DNA of 64,000 nt from Hysterangium stoloniferum (taxonomy: Eukaryota > Basidiomycota > Agaricomycetes > Hysterangiales > Hysterangiaceae): contig WHVD01000048.1 of NCBI GenBank assembly GCA_015178975.1, positions 186,001-250,000 of the forward strand, written 5' to 3'. Every line of letters starts with the position of its first letter. Within the stretch, counting starts at the first letter, position 1. Under the pieces are notes generated by a model. It searched no databases. It worked only from the letters and a program-made list of their open reading frames with translations, and was not told where the DNA came from. This document shows, piece after piece, positions 11,758-23,819 of the stretch. The translations under genes and the position numbers were made by a program.

Positions 11758-12555
11758 AGGCGCGTGTACTGAGAGAGTCACATGAGCTCTAGAGGACTGG
11801 ACCATTGAACCTGAATTGGCAAAATCAGTACCTGTTTAGGTTGGAGATCTTACAGGTGATGAATAGATTGTTGAAGGGATTGTTCTACAAAATGAGGATG
11901 GAACTATACTAGCCACCCCTACTACTGCTATCTCTAGAGAAAGGGCTATTATACCCCTCATGAATTCTTCCCTAACACCCTGGATTATTAGAAGAGGAGA
12001 AACTATTGGATTAATTCATGACACCAACAAGTGGGCCCAGAAACCTAAGTCCCCAGCTGAAGAAGAGATTATGCAATCAATGGGGATGAAAATCATTCAT
12101 TCATCGAGAGTCTCTCAAAGATCAAGGAGGAATGTATCCTTCACCCCTGGTCATTCAAGTCATCCCTTGAGCAAAGGCAGTAGACAATTTCAACCCCGTG
12201 GGGCCTAAAACCTCTGAAGTCACCACTATGGAGAAACCTTGCTCAGAGGATCTTCAAAAATTAGTTAATCTAGGACCTGAGAATCCTGCTGACCTCAGTT
12301 CAATACTGACTAAGAACATCCAAGCCTTTGGAGTGGATGGATGATTAGGACAAATGGACATTAAAGTTAGCATTCCATTACAGAATGGCGTGCAACCAAT
12401 CTCAATGCCAATGTTCCAAACTTCCCCCACTAACAGGAAGGTCATCGATAAACAAATAGACACCTGGTTTCAGCAAGAAGTCATTGAACCATAAGAGCCC
12501 TTGGGGAGCCCTGGCATTCATCATCTACCACAATGGGAAACCTCAAGTAGTAATC

Positions 12556-12722
12556 AAGGCAGTGTTTGGTTTGTCTTCTTCCAGCATTTTGAGTTGGGTA
12601 AAGCCTGCTAATGCATCAAAAGAAGACAAAATGTTAGATCCAGATAAGGCTTGCATTATTTCTGATTGGCAAGGTAATGGAAACTCATTGGGGACAGTGA
12701 CACTGTTGAGCTTTTGGTAATC
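12556..12722 (-). other. 167-bp micro-inversion inside H reverse transcriptase
   Basis: On the minus strand this segment reads the RT stretch DYQKLNSVTVPNEFPLP ... GFTQLKMLEEDKPNTA, in the wrong orientation to both sides. Flipping exactly 12556-12722 joins it in frame to GKPQVVI on the left and FKSHRGVWQF on the right with no base gained or lost. The GTAATC at the left breakpoint recurs at the right breakpoint. Confidence 0.85.
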
Positions 12723-13590
12723 CAAATCCCACAGAGGAGTGTGGCAATTTAAGAGAATCCCATTTGGATTAAGGAATGGACCTTCAATTTTTCAGAGAGT
12801 TATGCAAGCTGTACTTGCACCCTATCTCTGGATTGTCTGCCTGGTTTACATAGATGACATTGTGATCTTTTCTAAGACATGGGATGATAATCTGGAACAT
12901 TTGGATCTAGTCTTACAAGCCATCATTGCAGCAGGCGTAACACTTTCCCCCTCAAACAATGTTATGTCAGGTACAACTCTATCCTGCTTGGGCCTAAAGT
13001 ATCGCGACTCAGTTTCTCAACCCACCAGGCAAAGGTTGCCACTATATTAGCCCAGCTCACTAAGATAGGAGAGCTACAGTGCTTCCTCAGAATGGTCTTA
13101 TATCTTTCAGCTTATATACCATTCTACTCTTGGGCAGTCTCCCCAATATTTCATCTCTTAAAAAAGGGGACTCACTGGACTTGGGATTCTGAACACATCA
13201 GAGCTTTTGAAGATATTAAGGTTGCATTGAGTTCCACCCCAGTTTTAGGACACCCTATTAGTGGCATCCCCTATCATTTGTACACAGACACTTCCAATTT
13301 CACCCTAGGATGTTGCCTCCAGCAGGTCCAGAGAATGGCACTACAGGATCTAAAGGACACCAAAATTTATGCTCAAGCAAGATCTGCCTTCAAACAATCA
13401 CAAGAAATACCTGTCTTTGTTACTTGCTACAAAACCAAAGAACTGGAAGTCACTTGGACTGACTCTTGGGCCCCAGACTTTGATGACACTAATGTTACCA
13501 TTGAACATGTCATCACATACTGGAGTCACACACTCAAGAAAGCTGAATGTAATTACTCAGCCATGGAACATGAAGTGTTAGCAGCCAAGG

Positions 13591-14363
13591 TGTTACAACT
13601 GGAATTCCCACCAGACTCCAGGCACTAACTTACTGTATATGCACCTGCACCCTATATGCACCAATTGTCAGTTTACTGGAAAACCTGCCAGACTCTGTAC
13701 GTCAGACTTGTCCACATTCGACTTTGTTACTTCATGTATCAGTCACTGGAATACCTGCCAGACTCTGTCCCTGTCTATCTCTGTCCCCATCCCGTCACTG
13801 GACCCCACTTGGAAAATGTGTCAGCCCTCTAACTGAGCCCCATTCCCATTATAGTCAAATGACCTGTCACAATTCAGACTCCACTTTCACTCCATTCCCG
13901 TTATGGTTTAATGTCACAATTCCTAACACCAAGTTTGGTGTTTATTTATCTTGTTTTATGTTTGCTAGTTTAGTTTTCATTATTACTGGATTTGGTATGA
14001 CATTCATTCCACAGTTTATATTGTCTGGCAGATGTTGTACATACAATCCAGTCAGAAAATCAGCTTAGATTCTCCCCAGTAATCTTAGTATATTTTCCAC
14101 TCTAAATTCCTCTTTGAACACACCGCTTTTACTAGTTGGAGCCCACGGGCTCCAACGCATCTATCACTCGACCTCTGACTTATCTATCTCAACTTCCTGA
14201 CCGCTTGACCCATGACCCCCATCTGGACTCCCCAGGATTCCCATATCTGCCTGTTTGAAATTGGACAAGATGATCTCACGAGGGTGCACCTATAAGCTGA
14301 AGCCAAGTCCTACCGGCTTTCCCACAGGTTTCTCCGGAAACCCTCTGTGTACACACCTTAACA
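13591..14363 (-). mobile_element. LTR-A solo copy, TSD CAAGG
   Basis: 773 bp, starts TGTTACAACTGGAATTC and ends CACACCTTAACA, with perfect CAAGG duplications (13586-13590 and 14364-14368). It interrupts H RNase H just after HEVLAAK; the H frame resumes to the right. The shared block reads CTATAAGCTGAAGCCAAG at about 14291-14308. Confidence 0.85.
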
Positions 14364-16607
14364 CAAGGAAGGATTAGTTCACTTCCAACTATTTATATAA
14401 GGTGAACATATACTCCTCATTATGGATCATGCAGCCTTGCAATGGGCCAGGTCATATGAGAATACCAATTGTAGACTAGCCACATGGGGGGCAGTACATG
14501 CTGCATACCCTGGATTAAAAATCTTACATAATGCAGGATGAGTTCACAGTAATGTAGATACTCTATCCAGGCTCCCCCAAATACCTGACTTTGTGAGCCC
14601 TATCAGGGACAACTTACCTCCAAAAGCATGGAGCTCTCTTGACAAGAATACTAATGAGAAACTTTGGGATAACAAACCAGCCAAAAGAGAAATCTTTGTC
14701 ACCCAACATGAGTTAGTGGAACCTCTTGGAACAAGAAAGGATGTTCACCAAACTGAGTGGGATGCCTATAATCTTCTCCCAGATGATAAAATGGAAGAAC
14801 AGGACTTTTTGACTTCGACCCAGCTACTCTTAGAAATTAACAAGGACTATGGGAAAGGATTTCATGAGGGATACTTGAAGGACCCTTCATTTAGAGTTCG
14901 CTACACTGCAGAATCTACCTCTCCAAATCTAGTCACCACCCCAGCCCATTATTTCATGGGCAGAAGTAAACTACTGTATTTCAGAGATTCAGACTGGCAA
15001 AGTCGAATCTGCATACCCAACAATATGACTACTACCATCCTAAGGTTAATACACAATAACACTTTTGAAGGAGCTCATGTGGGAGGAAAGCACTTCTTCA
15101 GATTGATGAAAGATCATCTCTTTTGGCCTAGGATGCTACAGGATTGTATAGTGTACACTCACAGTTGTGACATATGCCAGAAAACTAAAGTTGATCACAT
15201 GGCATGACAAGGAGCACTTCGACCTGCAGACATGCCTCTCAGACCCTTTGAAGTTGTCTCAATGGATCTAATAACTGGGCTGCCCCCCTCAGGGGAAGAA
15301 TCTCATTCTGCAATTTTCGTCACGGTTGATAAAATAATGTGGTTCATTATTTGTGAATCCACTTCCTTGAGTTTATTAGTGGAAGGATTTGTGCAAGTAT
15401 TTGTCAACAAGATAGCCACTCCTTTTGAACTACCTTTGAGAATAATCTGTGATTGAGACAAAAGGTAGATCTGCAAATTTTGGAAAGAAGCCTGTAAGGT
15501 GTACAGCAGTGCACTCCCAGTATTGTCTTCACATCACCCACAGACTGATGGTCAAACTGACAATTTTGATGCCATCATTGAACAAATGCTGAGAGCTTAC
15601 TGCACCTCTTTAAAAGAAGAATGGTCCAAATGGATTCAAATAGTGGTTCATGCATATAATTCAACAGTACACACTTTGATGAACTATGTGCCAGCCTTTC
15701 TCCTAATAGGATACTTACCCAGGGGAATGTCTTGCTGCCTAGGAGGGGATGACCCTGTAGTCCCTAGAGAATTATCCAATAGCCCTATGGCTGATCAATG
15801 GGTTACTGAATTGAAGAACCACCAACAACTGGCCAGGGATTCGATTGCATGGCCCCATGAAACCCAAGCTCACAGCTATGTATAACAAGAAATGGAGACC
15901 AGCAGAAGAAATAAAGGAAGGGGACTATGTCTTGATTAATCCCTACTCCCTCAAACTCATTGAAGTCAAGGGGGTTGGATGGAAACTCATTCAAAGGTGC
16001 ATAGGACCATTTGAAGTCCTAGAAAAGATCAACCCTCAGGCTTTCCAACTTAGAATCCTTCTGAATACCAGATGCACCCAGTTATCAACAGGAGCATCTC
16101 AAGAAGTACCACTTCTCTCTGGAAGAATTCAGATGAAGGACTCATCTCAAGAACCTGAGAGAATTAAACACTCAGGATGAAGAGTATGAGGGTGAAGCAA
16201 TAGTAGGTCACAAGAAACACTGAAATCGATTACTCTTCCAAATTTGATGGAAAGGATATGGACCTGAAGAAGATACTTGGCTAAATAGCAATGACCTTGA
16301 AAATGCCCCCACACTTCTCAGGGCATACAAGGCTATCTACAGAATTTAACTAACTATATGCTCCCCCCCACAATCAATAGGACTGGTTCTTTCTCCTATA
16401 TATCAAATGAAAATAAGAAAAACATTATTTATTCTTCCTTTCTCAACCTCTCTCTTTCCCTTCCCCCCCTGGACCTCTTCATATTGGCAAATTAGCAGGG
16501 TTTAAATTAATATAAAAGAAATGTAAAATTGCTAAAAGTTTTCATGACTCTCTTTACCTCCTTCACTCATCTGCTTATATTGACTATTAACATTCAACAA
16601 CTGCATT

Positions 16608-16907
16608 ATGTCACAGAGTCAACCAGTCAAGCCCAAACTCCCAAACTTCAAGAAGTACCCTCAGATCCAGACAACCACCCCTGTTCCCACTACCAGTACA
16701 AGCCCCCATCCCTCATCTTGTACAGAAAATGTCAAGCATGATAGAAGTAATGGGGAGGCATCTACATCAAGAGTGAAACCCCTTTTAAGTGCTACTTGGG
16801 GTGCAACTACATCAAGAGTGCAACCCCCATTAAATGATACTTGGGGCACTGCCCAAGGGGAATGGCCCAAAGTCCCCCCAAAGCCCATATATAGTCCATT
16901 CTACTGA
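16608..16907 (+). CDS. Unrecognised ORF downstream of H pol
   Basis: A 99-codon frame from ATG 16608 (MSQSQPVKPKLPNFKKYPQ) rich in Thr, Pro and Ser, with two imperfect copies of a TSRVxPxLxxTWG motif (near residues 50 and 65). Past the stop the same sequence still reads as a charged, coiled-coil-like stretch (DRDFHERAEAER). I recognise no domain. Its place between the chromodomain and the presumed 3' LTR suggests either an extra ORF of H or the Gag region of another element. It lies between stretches (16351-16607 and 17225-17576) in which I see only A-rich or broken reading frames. Confidence 0.35.
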   Translation: MSQSQPVKPKLPNFKKYPQIQTTTPVPTTSTSPHPSSCTENVKHDRSNGEASTSRVKPLLSATWGATTSRVQPPLNDTWGTAQGEWPKVPPKPIYSPFY

Positions 16908-17098
16908 GGATGAGATCAAGCATCAACAGTGGGACAGGGATTTCCATGAAAGAGCTGAAGCAGAGAGAAAATAATCAGAGGAAAAGGAAAGCAGAATATC
17001 AAGAGGATCAGAGGAGAGGTGCTATGATAGGAGTCCCCTGTAAACATACTAGATGATAATTGAAGAGACAAGCAGGTTATCAAGCTCCAGCAATAATT

Positions 17099-17117
17099 CC
17101 CCCCCCCCCCCCCCCCC
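17099..17117. repeat. Poly-C tract (19 C)
   Basis: An uninterrupted run of C on the plus strand inside the broken ORF region after H pol. It is prone to slippage, so its length may vary between copies or sequencing runs. Confidence 0.9.
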
Positions 17118-17576
17118 AAGAACAAAAATGGGTGGATGTCACTGAGACCAACACCAACACCAGCAATGCACCCCTTGCATATGAGTGGTAGAGAACAAGA
17201 GATGAAAACAAAAACACAGCACAATTTTCTACAATTGGGAATTTGGCAGGAGAATCAAACTACAGAGTGTTGAATTAAAATGAGGAGATGGAATTGGATT
17301 ACCTCCGACACTCTCAAATGAAAGGGCCCAGTAGAAATAACCTACAGTATGCAACCTGCAGACTCATCATCTGATTTGGATGCATGCCAATCAGATAAAT
17401 CACTGTATAAGGTCAAATACTTGGGAAAGGATTGTCATGAAGGATTTGGATTACCTGAAAGGATCCACTTTGTAGCTAGCAATCCCGATCAAAGGAGGAA
17501 ACTGGAACTTTCCATCCAAGTCTGAAGGGGATATTTCCCAGATGCACCTTCAACAACAGCAGTCCCAGTTGTATCC

Positions 17577-18596
17577 ATGTCAACCCATCCCAATCTCATT
17601 CCTCTCACTTTGCTTGAATCCCCTACCACCATTTCATATTGCCCATATATCACACCAACAACACCCATTGTTTTAATGTCATTCACTCCAAATCACACTC
17701 CCCTCACTCAACACAAATCCCCTGCTACCCCCTCATATTGTCTAGAGAAGCCATGGACTGTTCCGGTGCCCACTATCCCAATACCCCACCCCTTCAATTC
17801 CAACCCCCTTCATACACAAACCTCCCCCACTACAATTCCACTGACACAGATGACTCACTCCTTGCCTCCTTCTCCACAACCCACTCCTGTGCCCTTGCTG
17901 GAAACTACTAATGACCTCGAGATTCTGCATTCACCTATCAGTAACTTGATCTCTTTGCCAGAACCTGCCCCTTCCCTTTGCATGTCCCTCAGCAGTCCAA
18001 TTCTCCCACATTGCAAGAAACTGATGGAGGTTGACACTCCTGGCAAGGATCTGATAAAAGACCTTACCCAAATGAGTGAGAAGGTGAGGGGAACACTGAG
18101 GGCTATAACCCCAGATGTCAAACCTATCATTCTAATTCACACCAGCATTCTTGACTTGCCTCCTCCATCACCATTCCCAATCCCTGAAGTGAACATGATG
18201 CTGACTGGTTGGATGCATGTGTCTATCAACTACCCTTCCATGCAATTCACAGTGGGGGGCATATTAATGCAATTAGGGGATGTAATGCAACACCTGTTAT
18301 TCAAGGGAGGCATACAAGGCTACAGTGGGCCGCTCATACCAGCAGCTCCTATGGAAGACTTGTATGCAGACTTGTATTTACACATTGATGACACCATGGA
18401 AAAGGAAAAATTGGTGGAGGATATTGGAAAGATCAAACTTTCAAATTTCCGGAGGCTTCTAGTGGACCAAACTCACACCCCCCTGAGAGATGCAGATATA
18501 CTCCATGCTGGTGACTTTGTGGACCTGCTCAAGAGGATCTCAAAAGAGCCAAGTGTGTTGGAGCACCACTCTACTGACAGGATCATGGAGTTATAG
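17577..18596 (+). CDS. Unrecognised 339-codon ORF, Pro-rich N-half
   Basis: The longest intact plus-strand frame in the H region, opening at ATG 17577 (MSTHPNLIPLTLLESP) and stopping at 18596. Residues 1 to about 125 are Pro/Thr/Ser-rich and probably disordered; residues from about 140 onward are mixed, with a Met/Gly-rich part (NMMLTGWMHVSINYP, FTVGGILMQLGDVMQH) and an acidic helical C-terminus (DLYLHIDDTMEKEKLVED). No transmembrane span, zinc knuckle or catalytic motif is seen. Coding-like sequence may start upstream of 17577 (HFVASNPDQRRKLEL near 17467-17512), broken by a TGA. It sits where envelope-like ORFs occur in some retroelements, but nothing supports an Env function. Confidence 0.45.
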   Translation: MSTHPNLIPLTLLESPTTISYCPYITPTTPIVLMSFTPNHTPLTQHKSPATPSYCLEKPWTVPVPTIPIPHPFNSNPLHTQTSPTTIPLTQMTHSLPPSPQPTPVPLLETTNDLEILHSPISNLISLPEPAPSLCMSLSSPILPHCKKLMEVDTPGKDLIKDLTQMSEKVRGTLRAITPDVKPIILIHTSILDLPPPSPFPIPEVNMMLTGWMHVSINYPSMQFTVGGILMQLGDVMQHLLFKGGIQGYSGPLIPAAPMEDLYADLYLHIDDTMEKEKLVEDIGKIKLSNFRRLLVDQTHTPLRDADILHAGDFVDLLKRISKEPSVLEHHSTDRIMEL

Positions 18597-19420
18597 GAGC
18601 CATCTTCAGGGACTCAACTGCCTTGACCTCCTCTTCTCATCCAGCAGTGCAACCCTCACACTCCCATCTTATCACTCAAATTGCGACCAACCCTGTTGAC
18701 CACATTTGGCCTACCATTCAAACTAGACAAAAGGCTTACAGGCACTGGGTCTCCACTATACACCATTTACAAGAATCTTTGTAAAGTCACCACAGCACTG
18801 ACCTACAAAGCATCATCTCATCATTTCAAATCAAACATGCTAATTGGGCTCAAGCCATCCTGAACCTGGGAGGTTCTTCTCAAGAAGCTTGGGGAGGAGT
18901 TCCTGATATCCTTCATGTAACATAGCTCTTTGAACTGGGGGGCAGGGATTCTAAATATTTTATCAGACTATATTCCCCATTATTTTCTCTTATTTTCTAC
19001 CATTTTTTCTATTGTCTAATTCTTCAATTACACACATTTATTGTATTTCAAAGATCTATGTACACCTGTGGGTACATAGACCTTATGAGTGCTTACCTAT
19101 TGTCACACCTATGTACACTAGTGGGTGTAGTTAGAAACTCAGACACTTTTACACCAAAACCATGACTTTCCCAGACACCCTTTTTAGTGTCCTGCAAGGG
19201 GTGATTGGGGTATCATCTCAGCCCTCTTTAACAGCCTTCAACTTGAACTTGCAATAACTATCTAGCTTCATACTGTACAGCTGAAGCTCAAATTATCATT
19301 AGCTTCTACTTGCATTTCACATTACTCATATCATCCTCTCTCTTTCTAACTTGTTACTTCATTAACTTGCCCTTGGAATCACACCATGAGGTCGATTCTA
19401 GTCTCCCTTGGTCATCTTAG
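18597..19420 (+). repeat. Probable 3' end of H: decayed ORF, PPT, LTR-like sequence
   Basis: After the 339-codon ORF comes a degraded frame (about 18681-18863), then a purine-rich tract GGGGGGCAGGGA at about 18939-18950, as expected just before a 3' LTR. The following 470 bp have LTR-like character: an inverted repeat CTATGTAC...GTACATAG near 19058-19081, T-rich sequence and no ORF. No second copy is in the window and no TG start follows the tract, so the LTR call is tentative. E2 follows at 19421. Confidence 0.4.
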
Positions 19421-20096
19421 GAGAATATCTGAAAACTATTGAGTATACCAAATTCTAATATACTCTAAAGGTCATTTAAACATCTGGGATGTGATTCAAA
19501 CATAATTTGGTTTTTAAAACTTTTTGAAAGTTTTAAACTCTCTCGTACATTACAAACTAAAGAATCTTTCTGGACATGAGTAGACAATAAAAAAATTAGT
19601 AGTTGGAAACACTAATACTTTTAAAAAATAGATACCTTTAGATAGTCCATTCCATGCATATGTATATCATTGGTACCTCTAAATACCTATGTATTACTTC
19701 AGAATGGATCTGTCAATCTGAACAAATTTCTACTTGATTCAACATACCCAGAATATATAGGTGATTTCACCCAACTAAGAAAGCCACAGGACAAGAAATT
19801 CCCAATTATATATCATATATTTTACTAGGAAATAACTACAGTTTAGCTTTTAAAAAACAAATTATCAACAAAAGTATTAGCAAGTATTTACATACATAAG
19901 TCGGAAAACCATATACAATGGGTTCTATTAATTGACACTGAATTGTTTAGGATGTAATATGGAGAATTGTTTATTATGGTTGGTGGTTAACAATATAATA
20001 GTCTCAAAATAGATACTGCTATTTAAAGATGAATTTTTGTAGCAATATTGCTTTTATTAGTAAACATTTGATATTATAATGATTACAGACAACCTC
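19421..20096 (+). mobile_element. Element E2, intact MITE-like copy, TSD CTTAG
   Basis: 676 bp, starts GAGAATATCTGAAAAC and ends AGACAACCTC, flanked by perfect CTTAG duplications (19416-19420 and 20097-20101). It is the only undisturbed E copy and therefore defines the family: A/T-rich, no ORF, short imperfect inverted ends. It contains the insertion sites that LTR-A and LTR-B used in the other E copies. Confidence 0.8.
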
Positions 20097-20196
20097 CTTA
20101 GTTATCCTACAGTTACTTAAGTTGACTAAATTTATTTTACTACATATATTTTACATACTTTGATAGTCAATATATTTTCGTGTTGTACCTAGACAG

Positions 20197-23100
20197 TCAA
20201 TATCCTTCATATATAGAGTGGTCAGAACTTCCATGACTCTTCACACTGGCTGTCAGAGTGTCTGGGTGTTCAGTGCCTAGGATCTGCTCCCTGGCCTCTA
20301 ACACCTGCACCTGCAGTTGTTCTGCATCAGTCCATCTGCCCAACTGATGATATGTGCCAGCCAAGTTGGCCCTGGCTGTCAGAGTGTCTGGGTGTTCAGT
20401 ACCTAGGATCTGATCCCTGGCCTCCAGGACCTGCACCTGCAGTTGTTCTGCATCAGTCCATTTGCCCAGCTGACAATATGTAACAGCCAAGTTGGCCCTG
20501 GCTCTCAGAGTGTCTGGGTGTGCAGTGCCAGGACCTGCACCTGCAGTTGTTCTGCATCAGTCCATCTGCCCAGCTGACAACATGTAAAAGCCAAGTTGGC
20601 CCTGGCTCTCAGAGTGTCTGGGTGTTCAGTGCCTAGGATATGCTCCCTGGCCTCCAGGACCTGCACCTCCAGTTGTTCTGCATCAGTCCATCTGCCCAGC
20701 TGACAATATGTGCCAGCCAAGTTGGCCCTGGCTCTCAGAGTGTCTGGGTGTTCAGTGCCTAGGATCCGCTCACTGGCCTCTAGCACCTGTACCCTCAATT
20801 TTTCTGCATCAGTCCATCTTCCCAGCTGATGATATGTAATGGCCAAGTTGGCCCTGGCTGTCAGAGTGTTTGGGTGTTCAGGGCCTAGGATCTGCTCACT
20901 GGCCTCTAACACCTGCACCTCCAGTTGTTCTGCATCAGTCCATCTGCCCAGCTGATGGTATGTGGCAGCCAAGTTGGCCCTGGTACTCAGAGTGTCTGGG
21001 TGTTCAGTGCCTAGGATCTGCTCGCTGGCCTCCAACACCTGCACCTGCAGTTGTTCTGCATCAGTCCATCTGCCCAGCTGATGATATATGACAGCCAAGT
21101 TGTCCCTGGCTGTCAGAGTGTCTGGATGTTCAGTGCCTAGGCTCTGCTCCCTATTTTCCACCACCTGTATCCGTAGGAATTCTGCATTCAACCATTTACC
21201 AGCCTGGGTGTACACATAGGCTGATCTCTCACATACATCATCATAATATCCCTCCATCTTTGAATTAGCAACACCCTGAATTGCAATAACATGAGGCAGC
21301 AGTTCTTGTCTGAATAAAATGTCATTCATTGTGTCAGATCCATTGATACTGCCTACTATCAATGCTCTTGCTGCATAATAATATGGTGTATCATCTTCTC
21401 CTAGTGCTTGATATCTTATCCACATATGTATCATTGGGTGCATTGTCCATGAGTTTGAATATTGTGTAGCAGGGTCTCTAGTGAGAAGTGAATAATCACA
21501 GAGGACTTGCATGGCTAATCTGAATTTTAGAGTTTCCCACTGTCCATCATTATTGCATGTGAGCAGCTGAGCTGGAAGATCTGATGAAGTGGTTTGCAAT
21601 TTCCCATCATATGTATTTGCTGGTGGGAATTCTGCAGCTTGTTTGAAAATGCTTTCCATTATGTTTTGGTGATGAAAATATCCCAGAACTTTCAAAACAA
21701 ACAATGCATCTTGTGCACTTTTCATTGATATGGCCTGCTTTTCAATCAGATCATATGACAGCCTTAAACTACTATAAACACTGTGATTATATCCTAATGC
21801 CCCTTTCATTGATGGGTTGTCTGCATCAAAAATTTCTGTGTGATATTTTTCATGCATCATTAGATACTCTGTAACTCCACAGAGTCCAGTTGAAATGGCT
21901 CCTCCAGCAATATCTATTGCAAGAGGTAAGAAACCAAGTTGAGTAACAATCTTCTTTAACAATTCCTTTGAGATAGTATTTGATTTCTTGTCAAATTTAG
22001 CTACAGCTTGCAAGAGGGTAAGTGCTTGATCACTCTCCATTGAGAGAACCTCCAATGAGTCTGTGACATGGTTAGCCAATCCAGGATTACAGCTAGTGAT
22101 TAAGACATAAATCTGGCAAGTCTGTTCCAAATAGTCTTTAACAGCTCCATCCATTCCATCAGCATTATCAAAGATAATGAGACATTTCTTTTTAGTGGCT
22201 GTAAGCCAGCTCAAAACTGACTCTTGAGACTTTTCAATGTCCTTGGATTTGGCTTCAGGATCATCAGCAATACTTGAAAGCCCTTTTATCAAAGTTTCTG
22301 CATTTGTGCCATCTATCCAGAATATCCTCCAAAAGTGACTTAATACTCTACTGTAAGTGTTGGTAAGGAAAAACAAAGCATTACCTGCTTACCAGTCATT
22401 GCTAACCAGCTCTTCAATGAATTTCAAACAAATCTGAGTTTTGCCAACTCCTCCCATACCATACAAAAGGAAATGATTCCACATTGGGTGGGAGTTCTCA
22501 GGAGCAAAAAAACTTCTGAGTTTTGACAGATATTTCTCCTGTCCCACAAACCTTGGACTAGAACGGTGCTTGGACATGTATATAGGTCCTTGGGAGTTGT
22601 GATCTGTTTAATAATGTTAGCCTCTGTATGTCTATTGATGGTAACACTGACCATTTTGTTGATTAAATTTAATCCATCGGGCATCAACTATCACTGGAGC
22701 TTTCTTAATCATATCTTGCACAGCACAAAGTACAGACTTGTAGTCATCATCGTCGACCGACTGAAATTTGGACATCCCAGTGTGATCCTTATGCATGCTT
22801 ATTGGTTCTATGTTCACAGCCCCAGGCAAGACGGCAGATGCTTTGGGAACAATCTGCATGTCTGCTATAATTTAGCCTATTTGCAAGATATATCCTCAAA
22901 CTCACAATTGCAGAACTATGGACAGGGAGACAAGTTGGTAAAGTTTCATAGAAAAACTTCATGTGAAAATGGGCGGTGATGGCATTAAAATGGGAGATTT
23001 GTTGCTATAATGGCTCAGAGTGAGCGTTTAAATACCTCAACAAGATATTGTTTGGCCGGCTGCATAGCGAAAGAAGTTTTGGCACCATGTCCATACCTTG

Positions 23101-23819
23101 GTGGGGTGTACCAAGGAAGACAATGCCATATGTTGATAAATGGATCCATTTATGTGGCAGGAGATGCCCTTCATGGGCAACATTTGCTTCTATTAAGGCC
23201 TGTTGCCAAGCATGAATGAAACGTAGCAGACATATTTTTTTCATTACGAGGTGACATACACTCTTAAGAATAATTCTGCCTAGGCTATGGGCAATGAAGA
23301 TTATTGGGCGGCCCTACGGAAAATAGGAAACAGTCATCAGTACGCAAGACAAGCAACAGTGATTATCAGTCAGTGAACCTTAGTTTCTCCTGTTTCCCTA
23401 GACATGGAAATTTTTGCAAGGAAGTCCTGTGCATGGCCATGTAGAGTGTGCTCAGACAATGAACTATTTGTGTAGGCATCGTAACCATACGACAAAATGC
23501 GCGCTGCAGGTATGGTGTGCTGGAGAAAGTCCCGGAGCCAGAGCTTCCCATTATCGGCAGTCCAGGATTCTTCGCGATGCCCATCGAACCCGTGAATAGC
23601 GACAATACTATAAATGCGAAGAATGTTAGGAATAGGATAGTGATATGTTTGAAGCTCGATTACTCACTCGACAGTAGGGGTTGTCCCTGGTACAAGTACT
23701 TTAATTCCAAAACCGGGATCATTGTATGTATTCCCCGGTTCGTTAACGACATGAAGGGAGTTAGCACTAATTAGTTTGCGTTTGGCAAAACGATGGCGCA
23801 GCTCTGAAAAAAACGGCAT
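20197..23819 (-). pseudogene. NLR-like protein: alpha/beta hydrolase, NB-ARC, TPR (two lesions)
   Basis: Seven exons can be joined in frame: 23819-23668, 23607-23379, 23313-23260, 23199-22906, 22853-22652, 22603-22393, 22350-20505. Introns 1 and 3-6 are 43-60 nt; intron 2 has a non-consensus GTTCAC donor. The start MPFFSELRHRFAKRK matches the usual family start. Domains: serine-esterase-like alpha/beta hydrolase (VAIHGFDGHREESWTA, nucleophile elbow AHSLGR, GIVFLGTPHQG), a linker (VPKASAVLPGAV), NB-ARC with P-loop GMGGVGKT, Walker B CLIIFDNAD and LPLAID, then about eight 42-residue TPRs (QLGRWTDAEQLQVQVLEA). Such proteins are thought to act as cytoplasmic sensors in fungal non-self or stress responses. 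Lesions: TAG after HSEPL in exon 4 (about 23011-23013), and a 22-bp deletion near 20528 that ends the frame at 20505 while two further TPRs lie in another frame to 20197. Confidence 0.85.
20240..21185 (-). repeat. 126-bp TPR-coding tandem repeats
   Basis: About eight near-identical 126-bp units, each coding one 42-residue TPR. Differences between units are few and often fall at the same codons. The unit near 20520-20540 lacks 22 bp present in its neighbours, with the short match CAGTGC/CAGGACC at the junction. Confidence 0.9.

Larger units (their letters stand above)
11758..16350 (+). pseudogene. pol: Ty3/gypsy element H Pol (PR-RT-RH-IN-chromodomain)
   Basis: Reads in order: protease-side linker (11960-12208, MNSSLTPWIIRRGETIG), RT start (PLQNGVQPISMPMFQ), RT core with LVYIDDIVIFSKTW at about 12841-12880 (YIDD catalytic box), RNase H (YHLYTDTSNFTLGCCLQQ, ECNYSAMEHEVLA), integrase zinc finger (HVGGKHFFRL, CDICQKTK), integrase core (VSMDLITGLPPSG, HPQTDGQT) and a C-terminal chromodomain (WKGYGPEEDTWL) ending at a stop about 16350. 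Chromodomains tether integration to heterochromatin. Frameshifts, stops, a 167-bp inversion in RT and an LTR-A insertion inactivate it. No 5' LTR or Gag is visible. Confidence 0.85.

Noticed and set aside
19058..19081. CTATGTAC...GTACATAG as a transcription terminator
   Set aside because: A short inverted repeat in a presumed LTR; without a poly-T stretch or bacterial context a terminator call is unsupported.
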